A stretch of 64,000 nucleotides of DNA from Jeotgalibacillus marinus (GTDB taxonomy: Bacteria > Bacillota > Bacilli > Bacillales > Jeotgalibacillaceae). The position numbers and the translations under genes were made by a program. The notes below the pieces were generated by a model, which searched no databases, had not been told where the DNA came from, and saw nothing but the letters and a program-made list of their open reading frames with translations. Of this stretch, positions 8,802 through 17,341 are shown in pieces. The stretch is taken from positions 1-64,000 of the forward strand of contig NZ_JBFMIA010000001.1 in the NCBI RefSeq assembly GCF_040801915.1, given 5' to 3'. Positions within the stretch are counted from its first letter, which is position 1; each line of letters opens with the position of its first letter.

Positions 8802-9652
8802 TATTTTTCCTCCTTTAACGTTAACACAATGTTGTCGATTAGCCGCGCATGAGCAAACTGTACAGCCAGTGCAATAATTATTTCGCCTTTTTTTTCAACA
8901 ACTGGTTCAAGCTCTGGGTAGTGTAAAATTTGAATATAGTCGATTTTTCCACTTGTCGTTTCTTTAAGAAAAGAGGTCATGTCATCGATCGTCTGTTCAA
9001 TTGACTTGCCGGATAACGCCTCAGCAGCACTATTTAATGCACGTGACAACATTGGCGCTTGTTGTCGCTCTTCGTCTGTTAAATAAACATTGCGGGAGCT
9101 TTTTGCTAGTCCATCTTCTTCCCGAACGGTATCAACTGCAATTACTTCTATAGGAAAATGATACGCATCAACTAGTCCTTGAACGACCGCTACTTGCTGT
9201 GCATCTTTTCGTCCGAAAAAAGCTTTTTGTGGTTGAACAATGTTAAATAACACCGTTAAGACAGAAACAACACCATCAAAATGACCAGGTCTTGAGGCTC
9301 CACACAACACATTCGTTCTTTTGGTAGCTGTCATCGTAACTGGCAATTCTTTTGAATACAAATCATCTACAGTTGGACAAAAAAGAAAATCTACACCCGC
9401 TCGCCTCGCAAGTTCTATATCTTGCTCAATGTTTCTTGGATAGCGATCAAAATCCTCATTTGGACCGAATTGCAATGGGTTAACGAAAATACTCATCACC
9501 GTTACATCACAAGCTTTTGTCGATTGGTCAACTAGTGATAAATGACCTTCATGTAAAAATCCCATTGTTGGCACGAAGCCAATCGTTTGATTTTGTCGAA
9601 TTAATTCTTTTGAAAATCCTTGCATCTCTTTACTTGATAACACAATTTTCAC
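8801..9652 (-). CDS. panC: Pantoate--beta-alanine ligase (pantothenate synthetase)
   Basis: ATP-dependent condensation of pantoate with beta-alanine, the last step of pantothenate synthesis. The 283 residues carry the HIGH-type nucleotide-binding motif in PTMGFLHEGHLSLV (residues 29-42) and the KMSKS-like loop GLAKSSRNVYL, with FFGRKDAQQ between them. Start ATG overlaps the panB stop by four bases (ATGA), so translation is probably coupled. Length is normal. Confidence 0.97.
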   Translation of the reverse strand: MKIVLSSKEMQGFSKELIRQNQTIGFVPTMGFLHEGHLSLVDQSTKACDVTVMSIFVNPLQFGPNEDFDRYPRNIEQDIELARRAGVDFLFCPTVDDLYSKELPVTMTATKRTNVLCGASRPGHFDGVVSVLTVLFNIVQPQKAFFGRKDAQQVAVVQGLVDAYHFPIEVIAVDTVREEDGLAKSSRNVYLTDEERQQAPMLSRALNSAAEALSGKSIEQTIDDMTSFLKETTSGKIDYIQILHYPELEPVVEKKGEIIIALAVQFAHARLIDNIVLTLKEEK

Positions 9653-10488
9653 CGATTCAATCCTCCGTACAATGCAACTCGCTCTTCTTCTTTCATATTA
9701 AATGAATGCTCTTGATGAGGGAATTCTCCATTTTTCACTTCTTCTATATAATGTTGCAATGCTTTTTCCATTTCAGGATACACGTTTGCATACTGTTTTA
9801 CGAATTTAGCTAATTTATGATCTCCAAAACCAATTAAATCATGATAAACAAGGACTTGTCCATCTGCTAGAGGGCCTGCACCAATCCCAATTGTTGGAAT
9901 AGATAATTGGGTGGTGACCTGCTCAGTAATTTGCTGAGGAATACATTCCAATACAACGGCAAATGCACCTGCTTGTTGACAACTGATTGCGTCTTCTACA
10001 AGTTGCTTTCCTTGCTCAGCTGTTTTTGCTTGGACTTTAAACCCTCCTAATACACCAGCTGTTTGAGGAGTCAGCCCTAAATGTGCCATGACAGGGATAC
10101 CTGCATTTGTTAATGCTTGAATCATTGGTATAACATCCTTTGCACCTTCCACCTTCACAGCATGCGCCCCTGTTTCTTGCATCAATCTGGCGGCGGCTTT
10201 TAACGTTTCACTTTTCGACATATGATACGTCATGAATGGCATATCAACGACGATAAACGTATTTGGAGCTCCGCGCTTAACCGCTTTTGAGTGGTGGATC
10301 ATGTCATCTAATGTAACGGGAACCGTTGAGTCATAACCGAGTACGACCATTCCCAATGAATCACCCACCAAAAGAATATCCATTCCTACTTTTTCAGCAA
10401 TTTTTGCGGCTGGATAATCATAAGCTGTCACCATTGTAATTTTTTCATTCATTTGTTTCATTTTCAAAAAATCAGTTGTCTTCTTCAT
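9649..10488 (-). CDS. panB: 3-methyl-2-oxobutanoate hydroxymethyltransferase
   Basis: First enzyme of the pantothenate branch: it transfers a hydroxymethyl group from methylene-THF to 2-oxoisovalerate. A 279-residue TIM barrel with the Mg-binding VGDSLGMVVLGY (Asp43 region), HHSKAVKRG, and the KVEGA and IGIGAGPLADGQ segments typical of the family. The ATG follows AAGGAGGAG. It is the first gene of panBCD and is preceded by a leader of about 180 nt with two hairpins and a candidate extended -10 promoter. Confidence 0.97.
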   Translation of the reverse strand: MKKTTDFLKMKQMNEKITMVTAYDYPAAKIAEKVGMDILLVGDSLGMVVLGYDSTVPVTLDDMIHHSKAVKRGAPNTFIVVDMPFMTYHMSKSETLKAAARLMQETGAHAVKVEGAKDVIPMIQALTNAGIPVMAHLGLTPQTAGVLGGFKVQAKTAEQGKQLVEDAISCQQAGAFAVVLECIPQQITEQVTTQLSIPTIGIGAGPLADGQVLVYHDLIGFGDHKLAKFVKQYANVYPEMEKALQHYIEEVKNGEFPHQEHSFNMKEEERVALYGGLNR

Positions 10489-10670
10489 CGTTTACTCCTC
10501 CTTTATCATTCAGAGGGTAACGAAACACGAAAAATAAATCCTCCGTATAGACAGAAGGATTCTACATACTCTTTCATTGTTTCGATCCTCTGTCCCTGTC
10601 ACAAATCGGATCAAGGCAGAACGGGTTATAAAATTGGCCATGACAAGGTGCAGTTCATTTGATACTGCCC
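10489..10670 (-). promoter_or_regulatory. panB 5' leader with two tandem hairpins, candidate pan RNA motif
   Basis: Read on the minus strand, the leader has a hairpin with arms GATCC/GGATC at 10584-10612 and a second with arms AATCCT/AGGATT at 10537-10561, before the panB ribosome binding site. Established knowledge: a conserved pan RNA motif, often with paired stems, lies in front of pantothenate genes in Bacillota. The match is by position and general shape only; I could not check it against the consensus. Confidence 0.4.
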
Positions 10671-10676
10671 ACCGTT

Positions 10677-10685
10677 AGTATAGCA
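10677..10685 (-). promoter_or_regulatory. Candidate extended -10 promoter for panBCD
   Basis: On the minus strand the sequence TGC-TATACT forms an extended -10 element (TGn plus -10 hexamer). No good -35 is present. It lies just after the birA stop and would start a leader of about 180 nt. Confidence 0.4.
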
Positions 10686-10699
10686 GATTTTCACTCTTT

Positions 10700-11692
10700 T
10701 TAGAGATTTTTTGAACTCCATTCAATATCTGCAGAATAAATCTGATGTATCGTGCCATTTTCATCTTCTAAAAGCAATACACCTTCATCGGTAATCCCTA
10801 ATGCAATCCCAGTAAGTGTTCCATTCATCGTACGTGCTGTTATATGTTTGCCAATCGACAGTGCATAGCTTTCCCATAGCAACTTGATCGGTGCAAAACC
10901 TTTTTCCATGTATATCTTGTAGTACCTCTCTAAATGAAACATCACATGTTGCACAACTTTGGCACGCGAAATAATCTCGCCTTTTGCGATGGAAAGAGAT
11001 GTTGCAATATCCAATAATTCTTCTGGAAAATCATCTGTTTGTTGGTTGACATTCATACCAATTCCTATTATTAACGAATGAATTTGCTCACTATCTGCTT
11101 GAAGTTCCGTTAAAATGCCTGTTATTTTTCGATTGTTTACTAATATGTCATTCGGCCATTTTATTTCCACTTGAATATCACATACATCCTGGATTGCTTG
11201 GACGACGGCCACAGCTGTAATAAGCGTAAATTGCGGTGCTTTTTGTGGTGGTAACGTTGGGCGCAGTAATACACTCATCCAAATTCCAGTACCGCTTGGA
11301 GAATACCAAGCTCTAGCCATTCTTCCCCTACCCGTCTTTTGTTCTTCAGCGATTACTAGCGTTCCTTCTGGTGCTTGATCTTGAGCGAGTTGGTGTGCAA
11401 TTTTTTGCGTTGAATCGACTGAATCAAAATACACAACATTACGACCAAATGTTTTCGTTTCTAGACCAAGTAAAATATCGTTTTCTGTAAGTTGATCACT
11501 TCTTCCTACGAGACGATAACCTTTTTTTCTGCGTGATTCAATTGTAAATCCTTCGTTCCTCAGTTCTTCGATATGCTTCCAGATAGCCGTTCTTGAACAA
11601 CCTGCTTCGTCTGCAAGTTGTTGCCCAGACAAATAGACATCTTGATGAGATGATAAGGAAACTAATACTGATTTTCGTATTTTTGATGCCAT
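10700..11692 (-). CDS. birA: Bifunctional biotin--protein ligase / biotin operon repressor BirA
   Basis: Attaches biotin to acetyl-CoA carboxylase and similar acceptors, and represses biotin genes. The N-terminal winged helix (about residues 1-60, SGQQLADEAGCSRTAIWKHIEELR) marks the group II, DNA-binding type. The catalytic domain has the biotinyl-AMP motif GRGRMARAW (a variant of GRGRxGRxW, with Ala in place of Gly) and KWPNDILV. I start at ATG 11692, four codons inside a GTG alternative, because GGGTGA lies just upstream. It overlaps the end of cca by 31 bp. Confidence 0.94.
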   Translation of the reverse strand: MASKIRKSVLVSLSSHQDVYLSGQQLADEAGCSRTAIWKHIEELRNEGFTIESRRKKGYRLVGRSDQLTENDILLGLETKTFGRNVVYFDSVDSTQKIAHQLAQDQAPEGTLVIAEEQKTGRGRMARAWYSPSGTGIWMSVLLRPTLPPQKAPQFTLITAVAVVQAIQDVCDIQVEIKWPNDILVNNRKITGILTELQADSEQIHSLIIGIGMNVNQQTDDFPEELLDIATSLSIAKGEIISRAKVVQHVMFHLERYYKIYMEKGFAPIKLLWESYALSIGKHITARTMNGTLTGIALGITDEGVLLLEDENGTIHQIYSADIEWSSKNL

Positions 11693-12870
11693 TGTGTCAC
11701 CCACTTTTTAAGTTCACTTGAATTATTTTTTACTTTTCCTTCAATAACATCTTGTTCAGCTTCATTGAGAATGGAACCAAGCCAAGGGCCACTGCTCCGG
11801 TTTATCCAGCTTAAAATATCCTTGCCGTTTACTTGCAATTCGCTTTTGGTTTTGATTGGCAACGCGTTCCACAAGTTTTCCAGTAGCTTTCCTTCATCTT
11901 TTACCATTTCAATAATTGAAAATAACTGTTCCGCTTCTTTCGCCATTTCTAGACCCGTTTTATACAAACTGTACGGTGTAAATGGTTGTTTTTTTCGAGC
12001 ATAAAAAAGTTCAACAAGACTCGTAACATGTCTGATTCGTTTTGTTGAGTGCCGCCATTGTTTTAAAAACTTCACTGGATCTTCGATTTCAAGCACAATA
12101 ATTACAACTGCCCACCGTTGCTGTATGTTTAATTGGTCAAGCGTTATATTCGTTACACATTCGCATCCTTTAGAGTCCAGAGGAAAATAAGGCATTGATT
12201 TGACCAAGTCTGCTTTTTCCAAATAATAAAGTCCTTTGGAAACCTTTGGTCCGCTTAACAACTTGTCCATTTCCATCCGTTTGCGCTCTACTGCTACATG
12301 TGAAAGAAGTGAACTACACGAAAACATCGCTTTCAACGTCTCCTCTTCAATCGTAAAGTCTAATTGAGCTGCAAAACGCGCCCCACGAAGCATCCGTAGT
12401 GCGTCTTCTTGAAATCGTTCAGTTGCTTTTCCCACTGTTCGAATAATACGGGCAGTAAGATCTTTCTGCCCTTGAAAAGGATCGACAAGTTCAAATGATG
12501 GCGACATCGCCATGGCATTCATCGTAAAATCTCTTCGCTTTAAGTCTTCTTCCAATGTTCGAATAAACGTTACTTCGTCTGGTCGACGATGGTCCGTGTA
12601 TGTGCTATCAGAACGAAACGTTGTTATCTCAAAACCTTCACCTTCATGTAGGACTAAAACCGTACCATGCTCAATTCCTACATCCACTGTTTTTGTAAAC
12701 ATTTGCTTAATTTCATCAGGGGTAGCGGAAGTAGCGATGTCGACATCATTTATGTCCCGTTGGAGTAGTAAATCTCTAACACAACCACCAACGAAATAAG
12801 CTTCATAACCATGGTCCGTAATCTTTTTTAATACAGGGAGCGCATCAGAAAACGATTTCGGTACAATCAT
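11662..12870 (-). CDS. cca: CCA tRNA nucleotidyltransferase
   Basis: Adds or repairs the 3' CCA end of tRNAs. A 402-residue class II nucleotidyltransferase: the head domain begins with YFVGGCVRDLLL, followed by the two metal-binding aspartates in DINDVDIAT and the RRDFTMNAMA motif; the neck region (EDALRMLRGARFAAQLDF) gives nucleotide specificity. The C-terminal body/tail is longer than in poly(A) polymerases and fits Bacillus Cca. The start ATG overlaps the bshA stop by four bases. Confidence 0.95.
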   Translation of the reverse strand: MIVPKSFSDALPVLKKITDHGYEAYFVGGCVRDLLLQRDINDVDIATSATPDEIKQMFTKTVDVGIEHGTVLVLHEGEGFEITTFRSDSTYTDHRRPDEVTFIRTLEEDLKRRDFTMNAMAMSPSFELVDPFQGQKDLTARIIRTVGKATERFQEDALRMLRGARFAAQLDFTIEEETLKAMFSCSSLLSHVAVERKRMEMDKLLSGPKVSKGLYYLEKADLVKSMPYFPLDSKGCECVTNITLDQLNIQQRWAVVIIVLEIEDPVKFLKQWRHSTKRIRHVTSLVELFYARKKQPFTPYSLYKTGLEMAKEAEQLFSIIEMVKDEGKLLENLWNALPIKTKSELQVNGKDILSWINRSSGPWLGSILNEAEQDVIEGKVKNNSSELKKWVTQWHQKYENQY

Positions 12871-14006
12871 CTTAACACCTTATTTCTCAAAACCTCAGCA
12901 TATAGGTCTTCATATTTTTTAACGATTTTGCTTGAATGAAAATCTTGTTGAACCGACAATAGCGCTTGACGCGATAATGCTTCATATAATAAAGGATCAT
13001 TTAACAGTTCCACTGCTTTTCTAGCGACTCCAACAATGTCTCCAACCTCACAAATTATGCCGTTTTTACGGTCGGTTATAAGCTCAGGAATGCCACCTAC
13101 ATTTGTACCAATACAAGGCACTCCACACGACATTGCCTCAAGTGCTACAAGACCAAAACTTTCTTTTTCAGAGAGCAACAACATGACATCACTGATTGAA
13201 TAAAGGGCTTCCAAATTGTCTTGTTTGCCTAAAAACAAGACGTGGTCTGCAATTCCTAATGTAGTCACCTTTTTACAAATGGTAGACATCTCTGGACCAT
13301 CCCCTACGAGTAACAGCTTTGCATTCACTTTTTCTCTTACTTTTGCAAATGACTCAACAACATCTCCGACTCGCTTTACTGCTCTGAAATTAGACACATG
13401 GATCAACACTTTTTCATCTTTAGCAATTTTATAATCTTGCTTCAACGAGGGAGCTGATACTTTTCGATACACTCGTTCATCGATAAAATTATGAATGACA
13501 TCAAGGGATTTGTCTGGTGAAATTAACTCATGCGTTTGTTTTGCTAACGAGTTTGAAACCGCCGTCACTCGGTCGGATTGTTCAATTCCAAAACGAATTG
13601 CATCCGTTAGGGATGGATCAAATCCAAGTACAGTAATATCGGTTCCATGGAGAGTTGTAACGATCCCTACAGAAGACTTCGCAATTTGTTTGCCTAAAAT
13701 GGCACAAACTGCATGCGGAATCGCATAATGTACATGTAAAATATCGAGATTTTCACGTTTAATCACTTCCGCCATTTTATTGGCCAGTGCAATATCGTAC
13801 GGAGGATATTGAAAAACTGAATAATTATTTACTTCCACTTGATGAAAGTATATATTTGAATACATTTTATTTAAACGGAACGGAATGCTAGATGTAATAA
13901 AATGAACTTCGTGCCCTTCTTCTGCAAGCAACTTCCCAAGCTCCGTTGCAACAACACCAGATCCTCCTACCGTTGGATAACATGTAATACCAATTTTTAA
14001 TTTCAT
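12867..14006 (-). CDS. bshA: N-acetyl-alpha-D-glucosaminyl L-malate synthase BshA
   Basis: First step of bacillithiol synthesis: transfers GlcNAc from UDP-GlcNAc to L-malate. The GT-B glycosyltransferase (family 4) begins with the hallmark GITCYPTVGGSGVVATELG and ends with the EX7E motif in ESFGLVALEAMSCG followed by TNVGGIPELI. The second of two adjacent ATG codons is chosen because AGGAG is then seven nt away. The start overlaps the stop of bshB1, so the two bacillithiol enzymes are translationally coupled. Confidence 0.96.
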   Translation of the reverse strand: MKLKIGITCYPTVGGSGVVATELGKLLAEEGHEVHFITSSIPFRLNKMYSNIYFHQVEVNNYSVFQYPPYDIALANKMAEVIKRENLDILHVHYAIPHAVCAILGKQIAKSSVGIVTTLHGTDITVLGFDPSLTDAIRFGIEQSDRVTAVSNSLAKQTHELISPDKSLDVIHNFIDERVYRKVSAPSLKQDYKIAKDEKVLIHVSNFRAVKRVGDVVESFAKVREKVNAKLLLVGDGPEMSTICKKVTTLGIADHVLFLGKQDNLEALYSISDVMLLLSEKESFGLVALEAMSCGVPCIGTNVGGIPELITDRKNGIICEVGDIVGVARKAVELLNDPLLYEALSRQALLSVQQDFHSSKIVKKYEDLYAEVLRNKVLR

Positions 14007-14710
14007 CATTTTTCTCCTAAAAGGTCGTGATCAATCACAACAGGTTTTGTCGTCATAAAGCCTTCTGCAAATTGTACCCCTACTTCCTTTCCAAACAAGC
14101 GATCTCTCGCCATGACTGCATCTGTATACCCGTCCGTTAGCGGGGTTATAACGCCATTGTCTGGTCGAAATTGGCTTTTATATGCGAGTAAACTATCCAT
14201 TTTTTGATCCCTCTCGTTTGAAATATCGACGACGAAATGAGGGGTATGTATACCGTTAATCATATAATAATTCAGCGTCGCTATATGTGCTTGGTCCTCT
14301 TCTCCTGTTTGAAAGCGGTGGATCCCACTTGAGAAAACTGCTTCTCGGACTAGACGGGACGTGTGACCATGATCGGGGTGGCGATCAATATGATAAGGAG
14401 CAAAAATGACACGCGGTCGATACTGTCGGATCACTCTGACTACTGCTTTAATTTGTTCGTGTGAACCAGTAATTCCACGATCAGGAAAACGTAAATTGAT
14501 TCGTTTCCCTACACCAAGTATTTTTGCTGCATGTTGTGCTTCTTCTTTTCTCAGATTGGGTGTACCATTTGAAGAAAGCTCTGCTTCTGTCAAATCACAA
14601 ATGACAACCTGTTTTCCTCTATGTATCCATTTTGCAATCGTTCCTCCCATGCCAATCTCCACATCGTCTGCATGAGCGCCAATGGCAAGGATATCTATTT
14701 GTTGCTTCAT
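14006..14710 (-). CDS. bshB1: Bacillithiol biosynthesis deacetylase BshB1
   Basis: Second step of bacillithiol synthesis: zinc-dependent removal of acetyl from GlcNAc-malate. In 234 residues it has the PIG-L/LmbE signature GAHADDVEIGMGG (zinc ligands His-Asp) and the third-ligand region YHIDRHPDHGHTS. It lies between mgsA and bshA, as in B. subtilis. The BshC ligase that completes the pathway is not in this window; the reductase YpdA is, at about 50 kb. Confidence 0.95.
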   Translation of the reverse strand: MKQQIDILAIGAHADDVEIGMGGTIAKWIHRGKQVVICDLTEAELSSNGTPNLRKEEAQHAAKILGVGKRINLRFPDRGITGSHEQIKAVVRVIRQYRPRVIFAPYHIDRHPDHGHTSRLVREAVFSSGIHRFQTGEEDQAHIATLNYYMINGIHTPHFVVDISNERDQKMDSLLAYKSQFRPDNGVITPLTDGYTDAVMARDRLFGKEVGVQFAEGFMTTKPVVIDHDLLGEK

Positions 14711-14725
14711 CTCAAACCCTCATTT

Positions 14726-15100
14726 CTACACTTCATTACGAATAATGGCATTTATTAATACTTTTGCCATACCTATGTTTGTCGCAATTGGAATTTGATA
14801 CACATCTCCTAAACGAATTAACGCTGATACATCTGGCTCATGAGGTTGAGCAGTAAGTGGATCACGAAAGAAAAAAACAACATTAATTTCTTGATTGGCG
14901 ATACGAGCACCAATTTCTTGGTCACCACCTAAAGGTCCAGATTTAAAACGATGAATAGGTAAATCAGTTAGTTCATTTATGCGTAATCCAGTGGTACCTG
15001 TAGCAAAAAGCTCATGTTGACTGAATACTTCTTTGTGTTGTGCGACAAAAGCGAGCAGATCATCTTTTTTCTTATCGTGAGCAATTAATGCAATGTTCAT
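14726..15100 (-). CDS. mgsA: Methylglyoxal synthase
   Basis: Converts dihydroxyacetone phosphate to methylglyoxal, a bypass that relieves sugar-phosphate stress. Conserved residues are all there: IALIAHDKKKDDL, ATGTTG, GPLGGDQEIGA (phosphate binding and catalytic Asp) and the HEPDVSALIR segment. The start at ATG 15100 is fixed by GGAGG eight nt upstream. At 124 residues it lacks roughly a dozen C-terminal residues compared with B. subtilis MgsA as I recall it, but nothing catalytic is missing. It lies between dapB and bshB1. Confidence 0.95.
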   Translation of the reverse strand: MNIALIAHDKKKDDLLAFVAQHKEVFSQHELFATGTTGLRINELTDLPIHRFKSGPLGGDQEIGARIANQEINVVFFFRDPLTAQPHEPDVSALIRLGDVYQIPIATNIGMAKVLINAIIRNEV

Positions 15101-15118
15101 AACATGATCCTCCAAACA

Positions 15119-15922
15119 TTAGTCTAAGATATTTTCAAGTCCATATACGAGCGTGTCGATTTTCATAATCGTTTCCACACAAACTTGAACACCTGACATG
15201 AACGAAGTGCGGTCAAATGAATCATGACGTATCGTAAACATTTGGCCTTCTCCACCAAACATCACTTGTTGATGAGCGACAAGTCCCGGTAAGCGCACAC
15301 TATGGATTTTCATGCCGTCTACATCAGCCCCTCTTGCTCCTTGAATCGTTTCTTTCTCATTAAGATGTCCTTGATGTTTAGGCATTCGTTGTTGTGCGAT
15401 CATTTGGGCTGTTTTTAAACCAGTTCCAGACGGGGCATCAAGTTTTTGATCATGATGCATTTCAATAATTTCAACATCATCAAAATATTTAGCAGCCATT
15501 TGTGAAAACTTCATCATTAAAATGGCACCAATCGCAAAATTAGGTGCAATAATTGCTCCAATGTTTCGTTCTTCTGCTAGCTCTTTAATTTCTACAAGTT
15601 GCTCCTCACTAAATCCCGTTGTCCCAACAACGGGGCGTACATGATTTAACAGCGCTGTTTTCGCATGCATGTAACCCGTCTCAGGTACCGTCAAATCAAT
15701 TAAGACATCAGGCTTTGTATCGTTAAAACAGTGATCAAGATTCCCGTAAATAAGAACATCTAACCCGGTAAATTCATCTAATTGGCTTAACCTTTTACCG
15801 TCGTGTTTGTGATCAATTGCTCCTACCATTTCAAAGTGAGGAGTGTTTTGCACAAGCTTAACCGCTTCTTTTCCCATTTTCCCTCTTGCTCCAGCAATGA
15901 CTACTTTTATTTTTTCAGTCAT
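15119..15922 (-). CDS. dapB: 4-hydroxy-tetrahydrodipicolinate reductase
   Basis: NAD(P)H-dependent reductase of the lysine/diaminopimelate pathway, which also supplies precursor for spore dipicolinate. It has the Rossmann loop IAGARGKMGKEAV, the VGTTGFSEEQ hinge and the catalytic HHDQKLDAPSGT motif. A frame open further upstream allows a longer product, but ATG 15922 is preceded by GGGAGG at good spacing and gives 267 residues, the family norm. Four bp separate it from ypjD. Confidence 0.96.
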   Translation of the reverse strand: MTEKIKVVIAGARGKMGKEAVKLVQNTPHFEMVGAIDHKHDGKRLSQLDEFTGLDVLIYGNLDHCFNDTKPDVLIDLTVPETGYMHAKTALLNHVRPVVGTTGFSEEQLVEIKELAEERNIGAIIAPNFAIGAILMMKFSQMAAKYFDDVEIIEMHHDQKLDAPSGTGLKTAQMIAQQRMPKHQGHLNEKETIQGARGADVDGMKIHSVRLPGLVAHQQVMFGGEGQMFTIRHDSFDRTSFMSGVQVCVETIMKIDTLVYGLENILD

Positions 15923-15926
15923 ACTA

Positions 15927-16265
15927 TTATTCCTCCCTGTCTTTACGTGTCCAACGATCTTTATCGCGTGTAGTAAACTTATGCATGACACGATTATGTG
16001 CATGTTCCAGTTTAATATTTTGTTCATTCGCAAAGCATATAAGGACAAAAAGTAAGTCGCCTAACTCTTCTTCAATTGTACTATCGTCTTCAGAAGATTT
16101 TTTCGGCTTTTCTCCATAGTGATGATTAACCTCCCGTGCAAGCTCTCCTATTTCCTCTGTCATTCGAGCAAGCATCGTCAAAGGACTAAAGTAGCCTTCT
16201 TTAAATTGTCCTATGTATTGATCTACTTCTTCTTGCATGTCGTGCATTGTCTTCTCTTCTTTCAT
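15927..16265 (-). CDS. ypjD: MazG-like nucleotide pyrophosphohydrolase YpjD
   Basis: A 112-residue all-alpha NTP-PPase of the MazG/dUTPase-zeta superfamily, expected to hydrolyse non-canonical or excess nucleoside triphosphates. The metal-binding set is visible: EEIGELAREVN followed by EEELGDLLFVL (EXXE plus EXXD). The C-terminus HKFTTRDKDRWTRK matches Bacillus YpjD. The ATG has GGGAG nine nt upstream. It is the first gene of the ypjD-dapB-mgsA-bshB1-bshA-cca-birA run, whose genes are spaced 0-20 bp or overlap. Confidence 0.93.
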   Translation of the reverse strand: MKEEKTMHDMQEEVDQYIGQFKEGYFSPLTMLARMTEEIGELAREVNHHYGEKPKKSSEDDSTIEEELGDLLFVLICFANEQNIKLEHAHNRVMHKFTTRDKDRWTRKDREE

Positions 16266-16345
16266 TATATTTCACTCCCAGTCCATTGCGCATAATGGTT
16301 TGATTAGACTATAATTGCTTTTGAATATAGTTGGAGGGATGACAT

Positions 16346-17215
16346 GTGCCTTTTGGATTAAAAATTAAAAACTGTTTGTTTATTTTATTAGGCTCAAGTA
16401 TTTTCAGCTTTGGTATTGTTCATTTTAACATTCAAAACAACCTAGCTGAAGGTGGGTTTACAGGGATTACACTTTTATTATACTTCATTTTCTCAATAAA
16501 GCCTTCAATAACGAACTTAGTGCTTAATATCCCCATTTTCATAATCGGCTGGAGGTTGCTTGGAAGAAAAGCATTTCTATATACTATTCTTGGAACAGTA
16601 AGTGTCTCCGTCTTCTTAGAAATATTCTATGTCTATCAGTTCTCCATTCCACTTGCAAATGATCTGTTCCTAGCAGCGCTTTTTGCCGGGGTGTTTATTG
16701 GTGTGGGCCTTGGCATTATTTTCAGATACGGCGGCACAACTGGGGGAGTGGATATCATTGCTCGCTTAGCCAATAAATATATTGGATGGAGCATGGGACG
16801 AACAATGTTTATTTTTGATGCCGCAGTTATTTTGCTGTCACTTGTAACCTACCTAAATTATCGTGAAGCGATGTATACACTTGTCGCTGTTTTTGTCGGA
16901 GCTCGTGTGATCGATTTCATGCAAGAAGGCGCATACTCAGCAAAAGGTGCCATGATTATCTCACCTTTCCAAGCACAAATTGCTGACAAAATCACGATTG
17001 AGATGGACCGTGGTGTAACTGTGTTAACTGGTTTTGGTCATTATTCTAAAGAAGAAAGATCAGTACTTTATTGCGTTGTTGCCCGAAACGAACTCGTTCG
17101 TCTAAAGAACATCATCACTTCGATAGACCCACACGCCTTTGTTTCGGTCACAGACGTACATGATGTCCTAGGTGAAGGGTTCACACTTGATGAACATAAA
17201 CGACCGATTGAATAA
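16346..17215 (+). CDS. ypjC: YitT family membrane protein YpjC
   Basis: A 289-residue integral membrane protein with five or six hydrophobic helices in the first about 180 residues and a cytosolic C-terminal domain (DUF2179-like, ending HAFVSVTDVHDVLGEG). This is the YitT/DUF161 architecture. The start is GTG at 16346 with GGAGG eight nt upstream; an overlapping ATG two bases earlier is out of frame. It is one of the few plus-strand genes, divergent from ypjD. Members are candidate transporters, but substrate is unknown. Confidence 0.88.
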   Translation: MPFGLKIKNCLFILLGSSIFSFGIVHFNIQNNLAEGGFTGITLLLYFIFSIKPSITNLVLNIPIFIIGWRLLGRKAFLYTILGTVSVSVFLEIFYVYQFSIPLANDLFLAALFAGVFIGVGLGIIFRYGGTTGGVDIIARLANKYIGWSMGRTMFIFDAAVILLSLVTYLNYREAMYTLVAVFVGARVIDFMQEGAYSAKGAMIISPFQAQIADKITIEMDRGVTVLTGFGHYSKEERSVLYCVVARNELVRLKNIITSIDPHAFVSVTDVHDVLGEGFTLDEHKRPIE

Positions 17216-17300
17216 AAAGTGGACTGAAAAGGGTCGCAGAGTATGATCGAATAACCCTGCCATACGTGTCACCATCAAACTCTTTGTTCATGAAAAAGAA

Positions 17301-17327
17301 AAAACTGCCGAATGCTTCGGCAGTTTT
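17301..17327. terminator. Bidirectional terminator between ypjC and the YugP-type protease gene
   Basis: A perfect 12-bp stem (17301-17312 with 17316-17327) around a 3-nt loop, A-rich on the left and T-rich on the right, serves both converging genes. Confidence 0.9.
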
Positions 17328-17341
17328 TTGATATTTTAAAC

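Noticed and set aside
15923..16048. N-terminal extensions of dapB and of several other genes (ypeB, yugP, ypjA, aroC, gudB)
   Set aside because: Each frame is open upstream, but a consensus ribosome binding site and family length favour the shorter start in every case.
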